From: Bombella dulcis | Lineage (GTDB): Bacteria > Pseudomonadota > Alphaproteobacteria > Acetobacterales > Acetobacteraceae | Length of the DNA stretch: 64,000 bases | Direction: 5' to 3' | Assembly: GCF_026385505.1 (NCBI RefSeq) | Contig: NZ_JANIDV010000006.1 | Location: 1 to 64,000 of the forward strand | Shown: in pieces, positions 9,035 through 16,718 of the stretch | Layout of the letters: the number at the start of each line of letters is the position of its first letter | Numbering within the stretch: position 1 is the stretch's first letter | Notes under the pieces: generated by a model | Seen by the model: only the letters and a program-made list of their open reading frames with translations | What the model was told of the DNA's origin: nothing | Database searches by the model: none | Program-made: the position numbers and the translations under genes

Positions 9035-9310
9035 GGAGAGGTGTCCGTCTGACAGTCAGGGATGACAAAGAGGTTCACTATCGGACCCGTATCGTTCCGT
9101 AAAGGTGGAATGGTAGCCAGGAGTCAGGGCAAGGGTTGGAAAAGTTTGCAAAAATCTTACTTGACGATGAGGTTCCCGTTTCTGGAAAAAGGGCCGGTCG
9201 AGGCTCCTGATGGCTGGTGTCCGATAGTCTGTATCATTGGTGGGCCCGCCATCAGGCCCTGCATGACGATCTTGTGTGGTGGCAGACTGTTCTGGAGAAA
9301 TGGAGAGACC

Positions 9311-9835
9311 ATGTTGAAAATTCGTGGCCTGATGGCCGTCATGATCGTGCCTTTTCTGGCTCTCGGGGCCTGCACGACGCCGGGTCTGGAATCACGGCCG
9401 GACGTGTATGACCAGTCACAGGTCAATACGTTGCAGCGGGGGCGTGCCGTGCAGATCATTTCCGTGTCTGCTGCCCGGGTGAATGTCGACAATTCCCGCA
9501 ACCGGCAGACGGCAAAGATCATTGGCGGCATTCTGGGGGCGGCTCTGGGCAGTGGCTTGGCCGTTGGGGCTGGCCATTCTGGCTGGGGTGGTGGTCTGGC
9601 GGCCGGTGCTGGCGGGGCCATTGGGGGGACCATGGTCGGTGGGCAGGTTGTTGGTGGCCATACGCTCGTTAATGGTGTGACGATTGCCTATCAGGATCGA
9701 GCGGGTGGGGATGTTCTGCTCTCTACGCAGGTGGGCAGGACTTGTGAGTATAAGCCGGGTACGGCACTTCTGGTCTCGACGGGTGGTAATGGGACTCGTA
9801 TCCAGCCCAATGCCGCCTGCCCAGTTCGGCGTTAA
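9311..9835 (+). CDS. Glycine-zipper outer-membrane lipoprotein (SlyB-like)
   Basis: A 174-residue lipoprotein. The start ATG at 9311 follows GGAGAG and gives a classic lipoprotein signal: a basic start, a hydrophobic stretch and a lipobox LALGAC with the modified Cys at about residue 19. The middle is a Gly-rich glycine-zipper segment (GGILGAALGSG, GGAIGGTMVGGQ), the two-helix hairpin type found in SlyB and related outer-membrane proteins. The C-terminal part is a small beta-rich domain (VTIAYQDRAGGDVLL). SlyB-type proteins are thought to help keep the outer membrane intact under stress. It is followed 30 bases later by a periplasmic coiled-coil gene on the same strand. Confidence 0.82.
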   Translation: MLKIRGLMAVMIVPFLALGACTTPGLESRPDVYDQSQVNTLQRGRAVQIISVSAARVNVDNSRNRQTAKIIGGILGAALGSGLAVGAGHSGWGGGLAAGAGGAIGGTMVGGQVVGGHTLVNGVTIAYQDRAGGDVLLSTQVGRTCEYKPGTALLVSTGGNGTRIQPNAACPVRR

Positions 9836-9865
9836 GGAACGAATACTGCGGAAAAGGTGGATGAA

Positions 9866-10393
9866 ATGGTACGTCTTTCTGGATGGAATGTCGGATTGCT
9901 GTGTCTGGCGCTGGGGGTGAGCGGTGTTGGGAGTCTGGGGCATCTGGCCCATGCCCAGGCGACAGATCCGGCACAGCTTGAACTTCTGGGACGGATTCAG
10001 GACAGTCAGGACCAGCGGCGTCTGGCACTGGAAGCCGCCCAGCAGCAGGCCGCCCGGCAGGCGCAGCAGCGGCAGGAACGTCTGCGCAGGCAGGCTGCGG
10101 ACAGTGCGGCCCGCATCGCCGCCAGCCGGAACAGCCGTACCCAGACGGACTGGGAAAATGACAGGCGGTACCGGGAAGCCAGCCGGATGCTTGAGCTTCA
10201 GGAGCAGCAGCTCAAGCTGAAGATGCTGGAGGCCCGTGCCAGCCGAGAAGATGATGTCATCAAGGCTGATCTGGCCCAGAAGCAGGCAGAGACGGACCGC
10301 GTGCTCCAGAGTGCGCAGGGGGATGCGAAGCTGAAGTCCGATCTCGGTGAAGCTGCCAAGATGGAGCAACGTCATTGGTGGGAAAGCAACTGA
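9866..10393 (+). CDS. Exported coiled-coil protein of unknown function
   Basis: A 175-residue protein with a Sec signal peptide (hydrophobic core GLLCLALGVSGVGSLG, likely cleavage after AHAQA). The rest is strongly alpha-helical and rich in Gln, Ala, Arg and Glu, with heptad-like spacing (for example AAQQQAARQAQQRQERLRRQ), so it is predicted to form a long periplasmic coiled coil. The ATG at 9866 is preferred over an in-frame GTG at 9857 because AAAAGG sits at the right distance. It follows the glycine-zipper lipoprotein with a 30-base gap and probably shares its transcript. No enzymatic motif is visible and I do not recognise a characterised family. Confidence 0.75.
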   Translation: MVRLSGWNVGLLCLALGVSGVGSLGHLAHAQATDPAQLELLGRIQDSQDQRRLALEAAQQQAARQAQQRQERLRRQAADSAARIAASRNSRTQTDWENDRRYREASRMLELQEQQLKLKMLEARASREDDVIKADLAQKQAETDRVLQSAQGDAKLKSDLGEAAKMEQRHWWESN

Positions 10394-10467
10394 CAGACTG
10401 GTGATGCGCCAGTTTCTGTGGTCTATAGGATCCGCAAGTGATTGAAATGGTTCAGGGGCAGAGCGTT

Positions 10468-11019
10468 ATGGGACGAGGTATGAAGATAGGGCGGTTGCTG
10501 GGGGGGCTGTGTGGCCTGACGTTTTTGTTGGGAGCATCTGCTCATGCGACGTTGAATCTTTCTAATAATCCCAGTGTTTTGTTAGAAAGGTATCAGGACT
10601 GGCAGGTTGTTTGTCAGACTCCTAGTGCGGTAAGTGGTGGTAGGGGCAAGCAGTGTTTTGCACGGCAGCAGGTATTGGACAGCCAGTCACACCGATTAGT
10701 CATGAGTATACGTCTGGAGCCAGATGGTGTGCAGGTGCGTGGTCTGGTTACCGTTCCCTTCGGCTTGGACCTTGTGCGTGGTGTGACCTTGACTAATGCT
10801 TCTGAGCCGGTGGGTGATAGTTATGCTTTTTCAACCTGTTTGCCAATGGGTTGTTTTGTACCGCTTTCTTTTGACGAACGGCAGTGGAGCACTCTGTTGA
10901 AAGAGAAGAGAGCTGTTCTTACGGCCATGACGTTTTCTGGCCAGCCGATGAAACTTTTCTTTTCGACGCAGGGTTTGGCTCACGCTCTTCAGCGTATTCG
11001 TGTCCTGACGCAGCAGTGA
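10468..11019 (+). CDS. Invasion-associated locus B (IalB) family protein
   Basis: A 183-residue exported protein with a signal peptide (GRLLGGLCGLTFLLGASAHA). The mature domain has IalB-family features: an early WQVVCQT segment, the GKQCFARQQV cysteine motif, a central VPFGLDLVRGVTL stretch, and CLPMGCFVPLSF with two more cysteines, so disulfides are likely. IalB was named in Bartonella, but the family is widespread in alphaproteobacteria with no agreed biochemical role. Start chosen at the ATG at 10468; GTG/ATG codons upstream at 10438 and 10447 lack a better ribosome site. Codon use is more T-rich than in the neighbouring genes, suggesting a different history or weak expression. Confidence 0.85.
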   Translation: MGRGMKIGRLLGGLCGLTFLLGASAHATLNLSNNPSVLLERYQDWQVVCQTPSAVSGGRGKQCFARQQVLDSQSHRLVMSIRLEPDGVQVRGLVTVPFGLDLVRGVTLTNASEPVGDSYAFSTCLPMGCFVPLSFDERQWSTLLKEKRAVLTAMTFSGQPMKLFFSTQGLAHALQRIRVLTQQ

Positions 11020-11027
11020 GTGCCTGT

Positions 11028-11070
11028 GCATGATCCCCGCCCCTCGCCTTGTGGGGCACAGGGATCATGC
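11028..11070. terminator. Inverted repeat between convergent genes
   Basis: GCATGATCCC (11028-11037) pairs exactly with GGGATCATGC (11061-11070), and an inner GCCCC/GGGGC pair (11039-11043 with 11053-11057) extends the stem. It lies between the stop codons of the IalB-family gene and selO, 6 to 9 bases from each, so it probably serves as a two-way terminator although no U-run is present. Confidence 0.55.
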
Positions 11071-11075
11071 CGGTT

Positions 11076-12572
11076 TCATGTCCCGCAGAAGGTGTAGCTG
11101 ATTTCTTCTTCTGGTCGGGGTGGGGCATCCAGCCCGTCATGACTGTCTGCAAAAGGTGTTTTCAGGGCGTCATGCAGGTCATGGAAGGGTTGGTAATTGC
11201 CTTTGAGGGCCTGTGACAGAACGGCCTCGACCTGATGATTCCGGGGAATGATGCGGGGGTTTGTTGCCTGCATGGCCTGCTGGCGGATGTCGGTAGGGCG
11301 TTTCTCAAGCGTCAGGCGGTGGAGGATTTCGGTCCAGCACAGGTCGAAATGGCCTTTATTGCCGGGGAACAGTTCCCGCAGGGCCGTGTAATTGCCTCCG
11401 ATGGCTACACCGGGAGAGCCAAGCATACGGAAGGCATTGGTGAAGTCTGCTTTGCCCGTATGCATGGTTTCCAGAATATGTTCCAGCAGGCGGATGTCAT
11501 GCTCGTCATGTTCTTCCAGTCCCAGCTTGCGGCGGAAACCGGCCAGCCAGTAATGGTGGAGGAGGCTGTCATAGTCGTGCAGGGCCTCCTGGGCCTGTTC
11601 GATGGCCCTGTTTTCGTCAGCGTCGAACAGCGGGAAGAGACATTCTGCCAGACGGCTGAGATTCCAGAGGGCCAGGGCAGGCTGGCGGCCATAGGCGTAG
11701 CGGCTTTCCCGGTCGATGGAGCTGAAGCATTTCATCGGGTCAAACCGGTCCATGAAGGCGCAGGGGCCGTAATCCAGTGTTTCCCCGGAGAGGGCGCAGT
11801 TGTCCGTGTTCATCACACCATGAATGAAACCGACTTCCATCCAGCGGGCCACAAGCTGTGCCTGCCGCCTGATGACGGTTTTCAGCAGGGACAGGTAACG
11901 CTCCGGGCCTTCCGTTTTGGAGAGTTCAGGATAGAGACGCTGGATGGTGAAATCGGCCAGCTGCCGGACATGGTCCAGCCCGCCATGAACGGCGGCATAC
12001 TGAAAACTTCCAACCCTTATATGGCTGCGGGCTGTCCGTATGATCATGGCACCGGGAACGGGGCCGCTTTCCCGTTCGACCGTTTCACCAGTGGTCAGGA
12101 CGGCCAGTGCCCGTGTGGTGGGGATACCAAGGGCATGCATGGCCTCGCTGACAAGATATTCTCTCAGGGCGGGGCCAAGTGTATTCTTTCCGTCGCCACT
12201 ACGGGAGAAGGGGGTTGGCCCTGTTCCCTTGATCTGGAGTTCCACGGTGCGGCCGTCGTCTGTCCGGCAGTCTGCGATGAGGGCGGCCCTGCCATCCCCC
12301 AGAGACGGTACGAAATGTCCGAACTGGTGCCCCGCATAAGCGGTGGCGACGGGGCCCGCCCAGGGGGTGTCCTTCCGTCCCTCTTCCGGCAGAACCCCAC
12401 GGGAGAGGAAGGCTATTCCGGATGGAGAGTGCAGCCAGTCCACATCCAGTCCCAGATGCTGGGCGAGTGTGATATTCAGGGTAATAATCCGGGGGGATGA
12501 AGATGTAGCTGGAGTAATAGTGCGGTGAAAAAGATCGGGTAGGGATGTCGCATAAAGAGGGGGAATAGGCAT
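11076..12572 (-). CDS. selO: Protein adenylyltransferase SelO (YdiU)
   Basis: Pseudokinase-fold enzyme that transfers AMP from ATP to Ser, Thr or Tyr of proteins; in E. coli it is linked to redox stress and S-glutathionylation. The 498-residue protein carries the SelO signatures AYAGHQFGHFVPSLGDGRA, the LQIKGTGPTPFSRSGDG motif with the ATP-binding Lys and two arginines, the EAMHALGIPTTRALAV segment and the metal-binding GVMNTDNCALSGETLDYGP region. It ends without the Sec-containing tail of animal SelO, like other bacterial members. I prefer ATG at 12572; a TTG at 12605 would add 11 residues but has no ribosome site. It is convergent with the IalB-family gene. Confidence 0.94.
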   Translation of the reverse strand: MPIPPLYATSLPDLFHRTITPATSSSPRIITLNITLAQHLGLDVDWLHSPSGIAFLSRGVLPEEGRKDTPWAGPVATAYAGHQFGHFVPSLGDGRAALIADCRTDDGRTVELQIKGTGPTPFSRSGDGKNTLGPALREYLVSEAMHALGIPTTRALAVLTTGETVERESGPVPGAMIIRTARSHIRVGSFQYAAVHGGLDHVRQLADFTIQRLYPELSKTEGPERYLSLLKTVIRRQAQLVARWMEVGFIHGVMNTDNCALSGETLDYGPCAFMDRFDPMKCFSSIDRESRYAYGRQPALALWNLSRLAECLFPLFDADENRAIEQAQEALHDYDSLLHHYWLAGFRRKLGLEEHDEHDIRLLEHILETMHTGKADFTNAFRMLGSPGVAIGGNYTALRELFPGNKGHFDLCWTEILHRLTLEKRPTDIRQQAMQATNPRIIPRNHQVEAVLSQALKGNYQPFHDLHDALKTPFADSHDGLDAPPRPEEEISYTFCGT

Positions 12573-12720
12573 GAAGCGGTCTTTTTTCGTTGTTAATAGG
12601 GGCAACTTATCTGATGTATGGAGTTTCCTCCAGATGAGTTAAGGAGATGAAAGGAATGGAAGAAAGATGCAAGAAAGTTAGGGTGGATATGTATCATTCG
12701 GATAAAAAAGTTTTAGCAAC

Positions 12721-12770
12721 ATTCGTAATGTACCCTTGCTGTAGGGTATAATACCCTATAGAATTCGTAA
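12721..12770 (+). promoter_or_regulatory. Promoter/operator region of the secretion locus with a 17-bp palindrome
   Basis: Upstream of the ABC transporter is an A/T-rich 240-base region without genes. TAGGGTATAATACCCTA (12742-12758) is a perfect 17-bp palindrome whose centre contains a TATAAT-like -10 element. A third half-site TACCCT (12731-12736) forms a second inverted repeat with AGGGTA (12743-12748). The octamer ATTCGTAA flanks this block at 12721-12728 and 12763-12770, 42 bases apart (about four helical turns). The pattern suggests repression by a dimeric regulator sitting on the -10 element. No good -35 element is visible. Confidence 0.5.
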
Positions 12771-12845
12771 ACCATGTTGCGTGTGGGTGTGCCAAAATTG
12801 ATAGAGCTCTAACGCGGATAATTGAGACAAGATTAAGGATATCCT

Positions 12846-15203
12846 GTGGAGAACCAGCCTCCAACTGGCAAACAGTCTTCCGGGCGTAATGCTGGAGGGC
12901 GTGCGTCTTGCACCCAAGGGGTGGAAAGTAACAGCGCAGAGAGGTCGTCAGTTCAGAGGATCAGCCCTGTTCATATACGCTTGTATGCAGTTATGGCTGC
13001 TGCACGGTATCACGGGATCGAGCTTGATATACGGGATTTTGCTGCAGAACCAGGTGAATCATCTCCGTCACCTGCCACCCTCGTTCGTTGGCTGAGGGAT
13101 TTTGGTGCCGTTGCCAAGGGGATGCGGTTGCGGTGGCGGTATCTTGTTAAGCTGGGTTACACGCCACCTGTTGTTTTGCTATTTCGTGATGGCTCGGCGG
13201 GCTTGCTGGTTCGCACGGACCCTGAGAAGGGTATCGTCTGGCTGCGCGACCCTCTAAAGGGTGAGGGGGAGCCGCCTGTTCCAATTGATGAGCTGCGGCT
13301 GATGCAGCTTTGGACTGGTGATATTGTTCTTATCAAACGGCGTAGTGATGAATCGGAAGCTGATGCTAATTTCGATTTCCACTGGTTCGCTAAGATGGTT
13401 CTGCGAGAAAAGCAGGGTCTGAGAGACATTGTTTTCTCGTCCATGATTCTGAGCGTGCTGGGGCTTTTCCCAGCGATGATCGTCATGCAGGTGGTGGATA
13501 GGGTCGTCAATTATCATTCCATGGCAACTCTTGTTTCTTTGACTGGATTTGTCGTTATCCTCAGTCTTTATGAAGTTTTATTAACCTATGCCCGGCAGGA
13601 GCTGACTTTGGTAGTTACCACTCGGCTTGATGCTCGCATTTCCCTCCATGCTTTTAACCGTCTGTTAGCCTTGCCGTTGGAGTTTTATGAGCGGCAGCAG
13701 GCTGGTGAGGTGTTGGGGCGGTTTAATTCTATCTTCAAGGTGCGTGATTTCATGACCGGGCAGGTACTGAATACTCTGCTGGATATGTTCATGCTTTTGG
13801 TCGTCATGCCCGTGTTGTTTTATATGAGTTCCACTCTAGCGTGGCTGACCTTGGTGAGTGCAGGGGCTATCGGTCTCATCGTGGTCATCATGTTGCCTGT
13901 AGTCAGCCGCGTGGCGGGCAAGATGGTTCGTGCGGAGATGCAGCGCGGAGCCACCCTGTATGAAACCGTGGCTGGTATCCGAACCGTCAAAACACTGGCT
14001 CTCGAGAATACCCGCCGGGCCGAATGGGACAATCGTACGGCTGTCGTCATTCATTGGCGTCTGGCCTCCCAGCGTCTGGCCAACTGGGTCAGCACGATGG
14101 TCCAGCCGCTCAATATGTTCATCAACCGGGGTATTATTCTTGTGGGTGCCTATCTGGTGCTGACGGATTCGAGCAGCATGCAGGGTGGCGCGCTCATGGC
14201 CTTCATGATGCTGGGTGGCCGTGTGGCGTCTCCACTGGTCAGTCTGGCCAAGATCATGGAATCCCTCAATGAAGTAACCGTATCCTTGGGTGAAGCTGGT
14301 GAGGTGCTGAACCAGCCGACGGAAACCTATGCCCTTACCCATGGCATGCGTCCGCCTATCAAGGGGGCACTGAGCTTCAGCAACATTAACTTTACCTACC
14401 CCGGGGCTTCTACTCGGGCACTATCCGAGGTGAATTTTGACATTCCGGCGGGGACCATGCTGGGGCTTGTGGGGCGTTCTGGTTCGGGTAAATCGACTAT
14501 TACCCGTCTCCTTCAGGGGGTCAGTCGTGACTATCAGGGTTACTTGCGTCTTGATGGGGTCGATCTGAGGGAGATCAACTTGCATTATCTACGGCGGTCC
14601 TTTGGTGTGGTGCTTCAGGATAACTTCTTGTTCCGTGGAACCATTCATGACAACATTACGGCCGGTCGTCCTGGCTTGACGCTAGATGACGTCATCCGGG
14701 CTGCCCGTCTGGCGGGTGCCGAGGAGTTCATAGAGCGTATGCCGGCGGGTTATGAGACGTGGATCGAGGAGGGGTCGACTAATATTTCTGGTGGGCAGAG
14801 GCAGCGTCTGGCTATTGCTCGTGCCGTGATTTCTGATCCCAAACTTATGATTTTGGATGAAGCTACGTCGGCTCTTGACCCAGAATCCGAGGCTTTGGTC
14901 AATGCCAACCTCAAGAATCTAGCCAAAGGCCGGACGATGGTGATCGTATCCCATCGGTTATCTTCATTGGTAGATTGTGATCAGATCGCTGTGATGGAGC
15001 AGGGGCGTGCTATTGATATTGCGCCTCATACCGTCTTGTTGGAACGCTGTGATGTATATCGGACCTTGTGGCTTCAGCAGAATCGTCATCTTGAGCAGAC
15101 GGCGCAGCCGCCTCAGGCGTTAAATTCCACCGATGCTCGGTCGTCTGGCGACCCAGGACAAAAGGTGGAGCAAGAACGGCCTGGAGGGGGAGGACAAAAT
15201 TGA
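12846..15203 (+). CDS. Type I secretion ABC transporter (C39-like domain, permease and ATPase)
   Basis: A 785-residue HlyB-type exporter. Residues about 38-160 form a C39-like domain, but the Cys of active C39 peptidases is absent (the region reads SPVHIRLYAVMAAARYHG), so it should dock substrate without cleaving it. A six-helix membrane domain follows (about 180-480). The ATPase has Walker A GRSGSGKST (about 545), signature SGGQRQR (about 648), Walker B LMILDEATSALD and the switch His in VSHRLSS. The start is GTG at 12846 after TCCT; the first 35 residues are low-complexity. It overlaps the HlyD gene by one base (TGATG). The partner outer-membrane channel and the substrate are not in this locus. 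Confidence 0.92.
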   Translation: MENQPPTGKQSSGRNAGGRASCTQGVESNSAERSSVQRISPVHIRLYAVMAAARYHGIELDIRDFAAEPGESSPSPATLVRWLRDFGAVAKGMRLRWRYLVKLGYTPPVVLLFRDGSAGLLVRTDPEKGIVWLRDPLKGEGEPPVPIDELRLMQLWTGDIVLIKRRSDESEADANFDFHWFAKMVLREKQGLRDIVFSSMILSVLGLFPAMIVMQVVDRVVNYHSMATLVSLTGFVVILSLYEVLLTYARQELTLVVTTRLDARISLHAFNRLLALPLEFYERQQAGEVLGRFNSIFKVRDFMTGQVLNTLLDMFMLLVVMPVLFYMSSTLAWLTLVSAGAIGLIVVIMLPVVSRVAGKMVRAEMQRGATLYETVAGIRTVKTLALENTRRAEWDNRTAVVIHWRLASQRLANWVSTMVQPLNMFINRGIILVGAYLVLTDSSSMQGGALMAFMMLGGRVASPLVSLAKIMESLNEVTVSLGEAGEVLNQPTETYALTHGMRPPIKGALSFSNINFTYPGASTRALSEVNFDIPAGTMLGLVGRSGSGKSTITRLLQGVSRDYQGYLRLDGVDLREINLHYLRRSFGVVLQDNFLFRGTIHDNITAGRPGLTLDDVIRAARLAGAEEFIERMPAGYETWIEEGSTNISGGQRQRLAIARAVISDPKLMILDEATSALDPESEALVNANLKNLAKGRTMVIVSHRLSSLVDCDQIAVMEQGRAIDIAPHTVLLERCDVYRTLWLQQNRHLEQTAQPPQALNSTDARSSGDPGQKVEQERPGGGGQN

Positions 15204-16699
15204 TGAGGGAGAAGAGAAAGGCAGGCAGTGTTGGTCCTGTGCAACAGGGGGCTGATCAGCGAATTGAACCGGAGATGGAAGAAGGGGAAAATCATAAAGG
15301 GCCTCGCAAGGCTAATGATCCTTTTGCGCCGGATGATGTGCCCGTAGCTCTTTTGGAGTTTCATTCCCCTACACTGGGGATGGTTAATATGCCGATGACG
15401 GCTTCGGCGCGTTACATTACTTGGTTGGTTGGGTCGTTAGTGTTGGCGAGTGTGCTGGCAATGGCATTGTTCCCACTTAATAAGGTCGTGACTGTCACAG
15501 GCCGGATTATTTCGACGGCGCCGATCGTGGTCGTCCAACCGTTGTCTGCTGGGCGTGTTCGGTCGATTTACGCATCTGTTGGACAGTATGTCCGCAAAGG
15601 GCAGGTTTTGGTCCGACTTGATCCGACGTTGAATGATGTAGATATGGATAATTTGTCCGCGCAGATGGAATCCCAGCAGGCAGAGGTCTTCCGTTTGAAG
15701 GCACAAGCGGCAGATGTGGATTATCATGCGGATATGAATGTTCCTGCTTCCATCCAACAGGAACAGGTGTTCCGTCAGATGAAGACGGATTATCAGGCCC
15801 ATGTTGAGGATTTTGACCGCCGCATTGCTGGGATGCTGAATGACCTTCAGGCTGCCCGCGGGAGTGCCGCCATGTATGCCAGTAAGTTGAGGGTAACCCA
15901 AGCCGTGCTGGACATGAGAGAGCGTGAGCAGAAGGAAGAAGTGGGGTCCCGCCTGTCCACTCTGGGAGCACAGGACGCTTTGATGGATACGGAGCGTGCC
16001 CTGATTGCGGCCCAGCAGACGGTAGGTGGCACACAGAACCGCCTTGATGCACTCCGTGCCCTGCGGGAAAGCTATATTCAGAGCTGGAAGACCAAGATAT
16101 ATGGTTTTCTGGTGGTCGGTCAGCGGAGGCTGGACCAACTGAGAAGTGATTACCGCAAGGGGCGGGTGCAGCAGAAGGAAATCGATTTGAGGGCTCCGTC
16201 TGATGGCGTCGTGCTAACGGTGGCTCCTATCTCTGTTGGGGCGATGGTCGCCCCAACTCTGCGTGTGGTTACCTTGGAACCGACAGCAAGTGGGTTGGAG
16301 GTGGAAGCTCTTATGAGTCCCCAGGATAGTGCTTATGTACGGCAGGGGCATCATGCTATCATCAAATTTGCCAGCTTCCCATATGTTCAGTACGGTGGGG
16401 CGAAGGGCACGGTTCACCTCATTAGTGCTGATACGTTTCTACCACCTGAGATGGTTGAGGGGAATATCAGGGCCGGGATTGATCCTGCTGCCATTATGAA
16501 GGAAGGTAACTCTGTCCTTTTCTATCGTGTGCGGCTAAAGATTGATAAATATACTCTGCATGGTCAGCCTTCTTTCTTCCATCCCAGTGCGGGTATGCCT
16601 GTGACGGCTGATATTGATGTCGGCAAGCGGACAATCTTGAATTATTTGTTTGGCCGTGCAATCCCGGCAGCAACAGAAGGTATGAGAGAGCCTTCCTGA
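15203..16699 (+). CDS. HlyD-family membrane fusion protein of the type I secretion system
   Basis: A 498-residue periplasmic adaptor with a short cytoplasmic N-terminus (about 75 residues), one membrane helix (WLVGSLVLASVLAMALF), then a lipoyl/barrel half-motif (VVQPLSAGRVRSIYASVGQ, VRKGQVLVRLDPT). A long alpha-helical hairpin follows (about 150-310). The second lipoyl half is IDLRAPSDGVVLTVAPISVGA, followed by a beta-barrel domain. It bridges the ABC transporter to a TolC-like outer-membrane channel. The ATG at 15203 shares its A with the TGA of the transporter gene and has a strong GGAGGGGGAGGA ribosome site; an in-frame TTG lies three bases earlier. Confidence 0.92.
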   Translation: MREKRKAGSVGPVQQGADQRIEPEMEEGENHKGPRKANDPFAPDDVPVALLEFHSPTLGMVNMPMTASARYITWLVGSLVLASVLAMALFPLNKVVTVTGRIISTAPIVVVQPLSAGRVRSIYASVGQYVRKGQVLVRLDPTLNDVDMDNLSAQMESQQAEVFRLKAQAADVDYHADMNVPASIQQEQVFRQMKTDYQAHVEDFDRRIAGMLNDLQAARGSAAMYASKLRVTQAVLDMREREQKEEVGSRLSTLGAQDALMDTERALIAAQQTVGGTQNRLDALRALRESYIQSWKTKIYGFLVVGQRRLDQLRSDYRKGRVQQKEIDLRAPSDGVVLTVAPISVGAMVAPTLRVVTLEPTASGLEVEALMSPQDSAYVRQGHHAIIKFASFPYVQYGGAKGTVHLISADTFLPPEMVEGNIRAGIDPAAIMKEGNSVLFYRVRLKIDKYTLHGQPSFFHPSAGMPVTADIDVGKRTILNYLFGRAIPAATEGMREPS

Positions 16700-16718
16700 G
16701 GGGAGGGGGGGGCTGGTC

